The position numbers were made by a program, and so were the translations under genes. This document shows positions 1-6,621 of a stretch of DNA of 8,383 nt, one piece after another. Location of the stretch: assembly GCA_913057815.1 (NCBI GenBank), contig CAJXOV010000076.1:1-8383 (forward strand), written 5' to 3'. This DNA comes from an uncultured Flavobacteriales bacterium (lineage in GTDB: Bacteria; Bacteroidota; Bacteroidia; Flavobacteriales_D; Sanyastnellaceae). Below the pieces are notes generated by a model. That model was not told the DNA's origin. It ran no database searches and worked only from the letters and a program-made list of their open reading frames with translations. The first letter of the stretch is position 1. Each line of letters begins with the position of its first letter.

Positions 1-1542
1 AAATAAATCTACCTGATGTAAATCTCCTACAATTTCTTCGGGTAAATCTCTGTTCCACAACTCTTTTCCTGATGCGCTTAGCAAACTTAACCTTTTACCT
101 TCTGTAGTAATAACCAGCTCTTTCTCCTTTGTATAATGATTTATAAAAACAAAAGGAGCTGAAGTAACTTTTCCACTCATTTGTTTCTCCCACTCTCTGC
201 TAGTTCCGCCTTGAATAGGCTTTTCTTCTTGGATATTAACTTTTGAAAACTCAAATTCAGATTCTGACTTCCATAAGGCATGGTAGTATCTTCCATTTGA
301 CAGTTTTTCAAATTGATAAACCACCGGCTCATCTCCTAGAGCATCCAAATTATACGAAGTATAACTAGGACTCAGTAGGATAAACTCCTGTAAATCAGCA
401 GAAATAATATTGTCAAACTTAGCTGATTGCATATTATTAATAAATGATTTAGCGTCATTTATAGATGAGAAGAAGAACAACTGTTCTTCTAAATCCAAGA
501 AGTAATTCACTTCTTTTCCGAACATATCTGCATATAACCCGCCAATTTCAGCACCAGAAATAAGGCCTCTGAGCTGATATCCCTTATACATCTGGTCCTT
601 ATCTGCTACAAAAGGATAAAGCCCCGTGATAGCAGGCAGGTCATCTAGGCATTGTAATCCATAAAATTCAATTCCGTTTTGATTAAATCGATATAACTGA
701 TGGGTGTTCCAAGATTTCCAAGCTGTTTTAACATCACATTCACATGCAATTTCTACAGAAGACACAATCTCCGGATCCAAATCTCTAATAGGGAAATGCT
801 CAATTTTAAACTTGGAAGTAGAACCCGGAATTTGAAAATCCCAAATACTATACGTAACATCTACTGCGTCTTGGCTAATAGTAGAGTCAGTTACCAAGGT
901 ATATCCGTAGACCAAGCCTTTTCTCTTTTTAAACATAACTTTAGCCTTTCCACCACCTTTTATCTCATCGTAAGAAAACCAATTTTTAGTGTTTTCCAAC
1001 GTGTACCAACTAAGATCCGTATTATCCTCAGTAGACATATGCACAGAAGTTTGACTTTCAGAAAGAAGAGATTCTAAGACACCTTCAGAGTTAGCTATTA
1101 CTGCCAGATCTCCATAAAACTTTCCTATAAATTTAGAATTAACTAAATCATGCTCCACTCCTTCGGTTTGAATGTTAAAGATTTGTTTAACAATTTCACT
1201 TATTTCCTCTGTTTCCCCCCTTAAGACCACTCCATAGTTGGTTTTAAAAAGAAACACTTCTACCTCCAGCTCTCCTGTGGCACCTAAACTAGACAACACG
1301 GAATTTAGGCCATCAATTACATCATTGACACCGGATACCTGAGAAAGCTCAGTCCACTTAGGAACTTCAGTCAAATTCAATGAAGAATTTAAAGGTTTCC
1401 AAACAATTCTATCAGAAGCCGTAGAGACAAATTCATGATTTAAATGAAGGGATGAAGCAGAACTTTCATTTTGCGATGACCAAATTTCATAACCCATATA
1501 ACCGCACACAGCGAGCAACAACAAAAAAGAGAGTACTTTCAT
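1..1542 (-). CDS. Large membrane-anchored or exported protein of unknown function, C-terminus cut by the window edge
   Basis: I do not recognise this protein with certainty. The frame is open from an ATG at 1542 down to base 1 (514 codons, no stop), so it is a real partial gene. Residues 3-19 form a hydrophobic stretch after a single Lys (MKVLSFLLLLAVCGYMGYEIW), which suggests an N-terminal membrane anchor or an uncleaved signal. The body is a mix of short hydrophobic strands and acidic loops with no catalytic motif that I can see. From about residue 461 (SAPFVFINHY) to the edge, the pattern (LVITTEGKRLSLLSASGKELW) resembles one blade of a PQQ-like or WD-type beta-propeller, so a propeller may continue beyond the window. 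The overall shape recalls DUF3352-like hypothetical proteins of Bacteroidota, but this is an impression only. It is divergent from the operon on its right and shares the 212-bp region between them. The existence of the gene is near certain; its function is unknown. Confidence 0.85.
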   Translation of the reverse strand, partial: MKVLSFLLLLAVCGYMGYEIWSSQNESSASSLHLNHEFVSTASDRIVWKPLNSSLNLTEVPKWTELSQVSGVNDVIDGLNSVLSSLGATGELEVEVFLFKTNYGVVLRGETEEISEIVKQIFNIQTEGVEHDLVNSKFIGKFYGDLAVIANSEGVLESLLSESQTSVHMSTEDNTDLSWYTLENTKNWFSYDEIKGGGKAKVMFKKRKGLVYGYTLVTDSTISQDAVDVTYSIWDFQIPGSTSKFKIEHFPIRDLDPEIVSSVEIACECDVKTAWKSWNTHQLYRFNQNGIEFYGLQCLDDLPAITGLYPFVADKDQMYKGYQLRGLISGAEIGGLYADMFGKEVNYFLDLEEQLFFFSSINDAKSFINNMQSAKFDNIISADLQEFILLSPSYTSYNLDALGDEPVVYQFEKLSNGRYYHALWKSESEFEFSKVNIQEEKPIQGGTSREWEKQMSGKVTSAPFVFINHYTKEKELVITTEGKRLSLLSASGKELWNRDLPEEIVGDLHQVDLF

Positions 1543-1572
1543 TCTAGAGCTGAAAGTTACTTAGTCCAAGAG

Positions 1573-1600
1573 CGAAACTATCGTGAGCTATTTAGAACAA
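1573..1600 (-). promoter_or_regulatory. Weak candidate promoter for the leftward gene
   Basis: Read on the minus strand, TTG (1600-1598) is followed after 17 bases by TAGTTTCG (1580-1573). This is one mismatch from the Bacteroidota -7 consensus TAnnTTTG, with a plausible -33 spacing. Transcription would begin roughly 25 bases before the ATG at 1542. In AT-rich DNA such a match can easily be chance, so this is only a candidate. Confidence 0.2.
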
Positions 1601-1720
1601 TTAACAGGAAATAGTGAACAGAACAGAACTCATAGAAATATTATAATCAGACAAATAGAAATTAACTGTAGGACATTGGCTAATCATTACAGAAGACCCT
1701 AATATTCTTTGAACTTGCAT

Positions 1721-1728
1721 TATCTTTG
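1721..1728 (+). promoter_or_regulatory. Bacteroidota -7 promoter element for the rightward operon
   Basis: TATCTTTG matches the Bacteroidota housekeeping -7 consensus TAnnTTTG exactly. It ends 26 bases before the TTG start at 1755, so transcription would start near 1733-1736 with a leader of about 20 nt. No well-spaced -33 TTG is evident: the nearest TTGs upstream are about 9 and 42 bases away. A short inverted repeat (TTTGC-GAA-GCAAA, 1725-1737) overlaps its 3' end and the expected transcription start. It is the only full -7 match I found in the divergent intergenic region. Confidence 0.5.
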
Positions 1729-1754
1729 CGAAGCAAAATAAAACAATCGTACTA

Positions 1755-2531
1755 TTGGAGAACATCTTATTCGCAGACGCAGAAGGAATTAGAACAATTA
1801 CCATCAATCGTCCTTCGCAGTTAAACGCGCTAAACAAAAAGACTATAGAGGAGCTTTCTGAAATACTTAGTATTTCAGAAAACGACAATTCTATTCGAGT
1901 AATTATAATTACTGGAGCAGGTGATAAAGCTTTCGTAGCTGGAGCAGATATAAAAGAGTTTGCTAATTTCAACATTGAACAAGGAGCAGCACTAAGCAAA
2001 GAAGGACAAGAAAAGCTTTTTAATAAATTAGAGAACCTTTCGACTCCCGTAATAGCAGCTGTTAATGGATTTGCTCTTGGCGGAGGTTTAGAGTTAGCCA
2101 TGAGCGCTCACATAAGAGTAGCAAGTGACAACGCTAAAATGGGTCTGCCAGAAGTAAGTTTAGGTGTAATTCCAGGATATGGAGGTACACAAAGACTAGC
2201 ACAGCTCATAGGAAAGGGAAGAGCAAATGAACTGATGTTCACTGCAGGAATGGTTTCAGCAGAAGATGCTTTTAGAATGGGTCTTGTAAATCACGTGGTT
2301 CCTCAAGCAGAGCTCTTAGCAACATGCGTAAAAATGGCTACGCGAATAGCTAGAAATTCTCCTAAAGCCATTAGCCATGCTATCTCTGCTGTAAATGCAG
2401 GATTTAAAGAAGGAGTCGATGGTTTTGAAAAAGAAATAATAGAATTTGGTAAATGCTTTGGAACTGAAGACTTCAAAGAAGGAACTACTGCTTTTATCGA
2501 AAAAAGAAAACCCTCATTTACAGGAAAATAA
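1755..2531 (+). CDS. Enoyl-CoA hydratase / crotonase family protein
   Basis: This 258-residue protein has the usual length for a crotonase-family enzyme, which hydrates trans-2-enoyl-CoA to 3-hydroxyacyl-CoA in the cytoplasm (fatty-acid oxidation or short-chain butyryl-CoA metabolism). The N-terminus has the family pattern ITINRPSQLNALN (residues 15-27). AGADIKEF (62-69) and GFALGGGLELA (105-115) supply the oxyanion hole. Both catalytic glutamates are present: E113 in GGGLEL and E133 in LPEVSLGVIPGYGGTQRL. The C-terminal EGTTAFIEKRKPSF (242-255) is typical of true hydratases such as mitochondrial short-chain enoyl-CoA hydratase. The start is TTG at 1755; no ATG lies in frame between it and the stop at 1710-1712, and MENIL is the expected family N-terminus. 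The leader is A-rich with no Shine-Dalgarno. It is the first gene of the operon, and dut starts at the very next base. Substrate chain length cannot be read from sequence; another crotonase activity is possible but less likely. Confidence 0.93.
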   Translation: MENILFADAEGIRTITINRPSQLNALNKKTIEELSEILSISENDNSIRVIIITGAGDKAFVAGADIKEFANFNIEQGAALSKEGQEKLFNKLENLSTPVIAAVNGFALGGGLELAMSAHIRVASDNAKMGLPEVSLGVIPGYGGTQRLAQLIGKGRANELMFTAGMVSAEDAFRMGLVNHVVPQAELLATCVKMATRIARNSPKAISHAISAVNAGFKEGVDGFEKEIIEFGKCFGTEDFKEGTTAFIEKRKPSFTGK

Positions 2532-2966
2532 ATGAAAGTTCAAGTTATAAATAAAGGCAAACATCCATTACCAGAACATGAAACTATTCATAGTGCTGGA
2601 ATTGACCTTAGGGCAAATTTAGATGCTCCTTTTGTTCTAGATCCATTGGAAAGAATTTTAGTTCCTACCGGACTTTTTGCCGCATTTCCAGAAGGTACAG
2701 AAGCTCAAATAAGACCTAGAAGTGGATTAGCGTATAAACACGGTTTAACTGTTCTTAACTCTCCTGGAACTATAGATGCAGACTATAGGGGAGAAATAAA
2801 AGTTTTATTAGTAAATCTGTCTAAAGTAGCATTTACAATTAATGATGGTGAACGAGTAGCCCAGCTCGTATTAGCCAGATACGAAAGAGTAGAATGGGAA
2901 ACAACTGATGAACTACCCTTAACTGTAAGAGGTGAAGGAGGATTCGGAAGTACAGGAAAAAAATAA
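2532..2966 (+). CDS. dut: Deoxyuridine 5'-triphosphate nucleotidohydrolase (dUTPase)
   Basis: Trimeric all-beta dUTPase, which hydrolyses dUTP to dUMP and pyrophosphate, keeping uracil out of DNA and supplying dUMP for dTMP synthesis. At 144 residues it is full length. All five family motifs are present in order: AGIDLR (22-27), [11 protein letters not shown] (61-71), [14 protein letters not shown] (76-89) with the active-site Asp region at D82/D84 and the Tyr (Y85) that excludes ribose, RVAQLVL (108-114), and the glycine-rich C-terminal arm [10 protein letters not shown] (133-142), which closes over the neighbouring subunit's active site. The ATG directly follows the TAA of the crotonase gene (0-nt gap), with AGGA about 8 bases upstream inside that gene, so translation is probably coupled. 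Nothing in the protein is unusual. Confidence 0.97.
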   Translation: MKVQVINKGKHPLPEHETIHSAGIDLRANLDAPFVLDPLERILVPTGLFAAFPEGTEAQIRPRSGLAYKHGLTVLNSPGTIDADYRGEIKVLLVNLSKVAFTINDGERVAQLVLARYERVEWETTDELPLTVRGEGGFGSTGKK

Positions 2967-2977
2967 CCACCTTAAAG

Positions 2978-3982
2978 ATGAAGATAATAGTACCAATGGC
3001 AGGAATGGGGAAACGAATGAGACCTCATACATTAACTACTCCAAAACCTTTATTACCTATAGCGGGGAAACCTATTGTTCAAAGACTTGTAGAGGATATC
3101 GCCCAAATAAGTCATGAACCAATTAGTGAAATCGGTTTTATAATAGGTGACTTCGGCTCGGATATTGAAAATGATTTAATAGACATAGCCAAGAGTTTAG
3201 GTGCAGAAGGGAAAATTTTTCATCAAGAAGAAGCTCTAGGAACAGCACATGCTATTCTTTGTGCTCAAGAATGTTTAGAGGGCCCTGTGATAGTAGCTTT
3301 TGCCGACACTCTTTTTAGAGCAGACTTTAAATTGGATGAAACCAAGGACGGTATATTATGGGTTCAGAAAATTGAAAATCCAGAGCAATTCGGAGTAGTA
3401 AAAGTCAACGATGATTTTATCATCACTGACTTTATAGAAAAGCCTAAAGAATTTGTTTCTGATTTGGCTATGATCGGAATTTATTACTTTAAAGATGGGG
3501 CTATTCTTAAAGGAGAGCTTCAATATTTAATAGATAATAATATTATAAAAGGTGGTGAATACCAACTGCCAGACGCATTAAAAAACATGACTGAGAAGGG
3601 AATGAAATTCTCTCCTGGAGCTGTTTTAGATTGGTTAGATTGTGGAAATAAGAATGCCACGGTTAGAACTAATCAAAGAATACTTCATTATAACAAGGAC
3701 AAGGATTGGGTAGATTCTAGCGCAGAAATAGTAAACTCTGTTATTATACCACCATGCTACATAGGTAGTAACACTGTTATTGAGAACTGTGTTATAGGAC
3801 CGCACGTAAGCATAGGAGACAATTCAAATATTGAAAAATCCGTTATTAGTAATTCTATAGTTCAAACAAATACGAGTGTGAGAAATGCAAACTTCGAAAA
3901 CTCGATGATTGGAAACTTTGTAGATTATAAATCCGATATAAAAGAAGTGAGTATAGGTGATTACTCTACTCAAGGAAAATAA
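2978..3982 (+). CDS. Sugar-phosphate nucleotidyltransferase with C-terminal left-handed beta-helix
   Basis: A 334-residue cytoplasmic enzyme of the NTP-transferase family, which joins a sugar-1-phosphate to an NTP to give an NDP-sugar for glycan synthesis. The N-terminal Rossmann-like domain carries the signature GMGKRMRPHTLTTPKPLLP (9-27; compare GxGxRxxPxTxxxPKxL), EALGTAHAI (85-93), the metal-binding AD at 109-110, and FIEKP (152-156). From about 249 to the end, isoleucine/valine-rich hexapeptide-like repeats (EIVNSVI, CYIGSN, NCVIGP, HVSIGD, KSVISN) form a left-handed beta-helix. The architecture resembles long glucose-1-phosphate thymidylyl/uridylyltransferases and the bifunctional archaeal forms, but the C-terminal part looks too short and degenerate to assume acetyltransferase activity. 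Sugar and nucleotide specificity cannot be decided. It starts 11 nt after dut and is followed by two lipoprotein genes, which suggests an envelope-glycan role. Confidence 0.9.
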   Translation: MKIIVPMAGMGKRMRPHTLTTPKPLLPIAGKPIVQRLVEDIAQISHEPISEIGFIIGDFGSDIENDLIDIAKSLGAEGKIFHQEEALGTAHAILCAQECLEGPVIVAFADTLFRADFKLDETKDGILWVQKIENPEQFGVVKVNDDFIITDFIEKPKEFVSDLAMIGIYYFKDGAILKGELQYLIDNNIIKGGEYQLPDALKNMTEKGMKFSPGAVLDWLDCGNKNATVRTNQRILHYNKDKDWVDSSAEIVNSVIIPPCYIGSNTVIENCVIGPHVSIGDNSNIEKSVISNSIVQTNTSVRNANFENSMIGNFVDYKSDIKEVSIGDYSTQGK

Positions 3983-3983
3983 T

Positions 3984-5708
3984 TTGAAAAGACTTACACA
4001 TATTACATTTACAGCGCTTATCTGTGTCTTATTTCTTTTTAGTTGTAAAGCTAAAAAAGGAGCAGAGTCAGGTATCTCTGATACCGAGAAATCATCTAGT
4101 GAAGAAAAATTCCAGATTTTATACTTCGAGGCTCAAAAAGAAAAGGCTATCGAGAACTTCGATAAATCGTATGAAAAATTCCAAGCGAGTTTAGAATTCA
4201 ATGATAAAGAAGACGCAGTCTACTATGAACTTTCCAAATTAGATACGCTAAATGGAAATTTCGGATCGGCATTAGACAGAATTAAAACGGCTGCGTCATT
4301 AGCTCCTAACAACTTATGGTATGCCAGACTTCAAGCAGACATAGAAGTAGAAACTGGGGATTTTTCAAATGGAATAAACACGCTAAAAAGCATAATCAAT
4401 CGAGATCCTAAAGATGTTCTTTACAGAGACAAACTGGCTAGTCTAGCATTGTACAATGAAGATTACAAAACTGCTCTTTCTGCCTACAATGAAATTGAGA
4501 ATATCATAGGTGTAAATGAAGATTTAACTAGGCAGAAATACGAGGTCTATAGAAGAACAGGAGATAAAGAGAAGGGATTATTAGAGCTTCGAAAACTCAG
4601 TAATTCATCTCCAAACAACCTCTCCTATTTAAGGAATATAGCAGCTCACTATAGTGAAACAGGTGAACCTAACAAAGGGTTGGAAGTTTATGAAAGGATA
4701 GTAAGTATTGATCCTAATGATGGAGATACTCAATTAGCACTAGCTGAAATATATTCGGCTCAAGGCAAGATTCAAAAAAGTAACACTGCGCTCGAAAAAG
4801 GTTTTTCTTCGGTGAATAGCTCTCTCGAATCCAAGCTACAGATTCTTATCTCAATTATTGATTCTAAAGACCCGAATGTAGATCAACAGAAACTAGTTTC
4901 ATTACTTCAGGAAGCTCATCCTAAAGAAGGTGCTGTTTGGAAAATTTCTGGAGATTTAGCTTATGAATCTGGAGAAAACAAAACTGCTATTGGTAATTAT
5001 AAAAAAGCCTTAGAACTTCACCCGAATGATTTAAATCTTTGGTTACATATTAGTTCTATAGAATTTAAGACGAAAGACTTCGAAGCTTTAAATGAAAGTA
5101 GTAAAAATGCACAATTACTATTTCCGCTTCAGCCTGAGTTTTATCTTTATGAAGGCTTAGCACTTGAGCAATTAGGCGAAACACAACAATCTATTTCTGT
5201 ACTCAAGTCTGGTAAAGGATTTGTGGTAAGTAACAACGTTTTAAAATCCAAATTCCTAAAAGCTTTAGGAAATTCGTATCATAAAGAAAAAGACTTTTTA
5301 AAATCTGATGAGTCATTTCAAAAAGGATTAGAGATTCACGAAGTAGATGCGTTCATTAAGAACGACTATGCATACTGTTTGGCAGAAAGAAAACAGAACT
5401 TAAAAAATGCTGAGTCATTAATAAAATCGGCTACTACCCTCATACCTAACCACCCTGAATTGGAAGACACATACTCATTTGTCTTATTTCAAAGTGGAGA
5501 ACTAGAGTTGGCACAAAAATGGATAACAAAAGCACTATCAAATGGTGGGGATACAGTTCCTAGTATTCTAGAACACGCTGGTGACATAGAATCTGAATTA
5601 GGAAATAAACCTGAAGCTTTAAAACACTGGAATAAAGCTAAAGTTTTAGGAGGTTCTTCGGATTTATTAGAAAGAAAGATAGAGGATGAAAAATACATTA
5701 CTGAATAG
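3984..5708 (+). CDS. TPR-repeat lipoprotein
   Basis: A predicted exported lipoprotein of 574 residues. I prefer TTG at 3984 as the start: it lies 1 nt after the preceding TAA and gives a textbook signal peptide (MKRLTHITFTALICVLFLFS) with cysteine at residue 21, followed by a Lys/Ser-rich linker (22-42). A GTG at 3957 in the same frame would add nine residues and overlap the upstream gene by 26 nt; it makes a less compact signal. From about residue 44 to 565 the protein is a chain of helical pairs with tetratricopeptide spacing (for example GNYKKALELHPNDLNLW and AESLIKSATTLIPNHPELED), so it is probably a solenoid scaffold for protein partners. There is no enzymatic motif. Lipobox LFSC is non-ideal at -2, but acceptable for Bacteroidota. 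It probably faces the periplasm at the outer membrane. The stop overlaps the next lipoprotein start by 23 nt. Family members with this layout are conserved in Flavobacteriales but uncharacterised as far as I know. Confidence 0.9.
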   Translation: MKRLTHITFTALICVLFLFSCKAKKGAESGISDTEKSSSEEKFQILYFEAQKEKAIENFDKSYEKFQASLEFNDKEDAVYYELSKLDTLNGNFGSALDRIKTAASLAPNNLWYARLQADIEVETGDFSNGINTLKSIINRDPKDVLYRDKLASLALYNEDYKTALSAYNEIENIIGVNEDLTRQKYEVYRRTGDKEKGLLELRKLSNSSPNNLSYLRNIAAHYSETGEPNKGLEVYERIVSIDPNDGDTQLALAEIYSAQGKIQKSNTALEKGFSSVNSSLESKLQILISIIDSKDPNVDQQKLVSLLQEAHPKEGAVWKISGDLAYESGENKTAIGNYKKALELHPNDLNLWLHISSIEFKTKDFEALNESSKNAQLLFPLQPEFYLYEGLALEQLGETQQSISVLKSGKGFVVSNNVLKSKFLKALGNSYHKEKDFLKSDESFQKGLEIHEVDAFIKNDYAYCLAERKQNLKNAESLIKSATTLIPNHPELEDTYSFVLFQSGELELAQKWITKALSNGGDTVPSILEHAGDIESELGNKPEALKHWNKAKVLGGSSDLLERKIEDEKYITE

Positions 5709-6621
5709 AATCAAAATCTTCACGTACGTGCTAGTATTGTTCTCTGTCAGTGCTTCAATTTCTAGCTGTAATAACACCAAGAGACTTTTAAATGGCAAAC
5801 CACTTAAAAGTAAAACTCCTGCTGGCCTATTAAACAAACTGGAAAAAACCAGTCTAGAATATGAATGGCTTTCTCTTAAGACTAAAGTAGAGGCTAAGAT
5901 AGATGGGGAAAAACAATCTTTTAAAGCTACCATACGAATTAAGAAAGATAGCGTAATGGTGTTATCAATAAGTCCAGCTTTGGGAGTTGAAATTGTGAAA
6001 TTAATAATCACGAAAGACTCTGTAAAATACATTAGTAAAATACCTGGTGACAAACACTACTATATGGGAGACTTTAGAGGGATAAACAACCACCTGAAGG
6101 CTGAGTTCAACTATAGTATGATACAAAATATGCTCACTGGTGAACCTGTAGAACTCAACAGGAAGGATGACAAATTAAAATCGAACATTGAAGGAAAACA
6201 ATATCTATTGGTTCAGAAGTACAACCGTAAATTAAAGAGGGTAACAGGATCAGATGAAAAGGAAATGGACTTCAATGTAGACACCATATTTGCGGATACT
6301 ACTGATAGAAGAACCAATCGAATTCTTAATAGATCGAGGGAAAACGAGTTACTTATAAAACGCTACTGGCTAGATGGATTAACATATAAACTTACTAAAA
6401 CCATCTTTAACGATTTATATTCTAACAGGACATTGGAAATAACTCATCAGGACTATAAGGAAAAGGACTCACAATTATTTCCATTTTTGAGTCGTTTAGT
6501 TATCACTGATCCATTTCATAAACAAGAGATAGAAGCAGAGACTACTAAAATTAAATTTGACAAGCCCTATGAAGTTACATTCAATGTTCCAGAAAAGTTT
6601 GAGAGGCGTTATTATTATTAG
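5686..6621 (+). CDS. DUF4292 lipoprotein (LolA/LolB-like fold suspected)
   Basis: A 311-residue predicted outer-membrane lipoprotein. Residues 1-27 are a signal peptide ending in lipobox ISSC with C28 lipidated; a short linker (NNTKRLLNGKP) follows. The region around 56-130 (SLEYEWLSLKTKVEA, LSISPALGVEIVKLIITKD, SVKYI, YYMGDF) is the recognisable DUF4292 pattern: alternating beta strands with the conserved SPALG and a D-S-V-K turn. The remainder is further amphipathic beta strands ending in an aromatic tail (FERRYYY). DUF4292 proteins have been suspected of a half-barrel fold like LolA/LolB lipoprotein carriers; this is inference, not visible as a motif. The ATG at 5686 lies inside the end of the TPR gene, so the two lipoproteins are probably translationally coupled and may act together. 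The 3' end overlaps the EnvC-like gene. Confidence 0.9.
   Translation: MKNTLLNRIKIFTYVLVLFSVSASISSCNNTKRLLNGKPLKSKTPAGLLNKLEKTSLEYEWLSLKTKVEAKIDGEKQSFKATIRIKKDSVMVLSISPALGVEIVKLIITKDSVKYISKIPGDKHYYMGDFRGINNHLKAEFNYSMIQNMLTGEPVELNRKDDKLKSNIEGKQYLLVQKYNRKLKRVTGSDEKEMDFNVDTIFADTTDRRTNRILNRSRENELLIKRYWLDGLTYKLTKTIFNDLYSNRTLEITHQDYKEKDSQLFPFLSRLVITDPFHKQEIEAETTKIKFDKPYEVTFNVPEKFERRYYY

Noticed and set aside
700..1077. Plus-strand open frame of 125 codons
   Set aside because: It is antisense to the long, open minus-strand gene at 1-1542, and its translation is Arg/Phe-rich without recognisable features.
1601..2101. Minus-strand open frame of 166 codons overlapping the crotonase gene
   Set aside because: It lies antisense to a crotonase with intact catalytic motifs; its serine-rich, low-complexity translation shows no family pattern.
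2932..3117. Plus-strand open frame of 61 codons across the dut-nucleotidyltransferase junction
   Set aside because: It is an out-of-frame reading of two real genes with a composition (Asn, Thr, Ser, Lys) typical of frame shadows.
5489..6053. Two minus-strand open frames under the TPR and DUF4292 genes
   Set aside because: Both are antisense to well-supported lipoprotein genes and show no motif.
6552..6559. TAAATTTG matching the -7 promoter consensus just before the EnvC-like gene
   Set aside because: There is no -33 TTG at suitable spacing, and it lies in AT-rich coding sequence where chance matches are expected. An internal promoter remains possible but unsupported.
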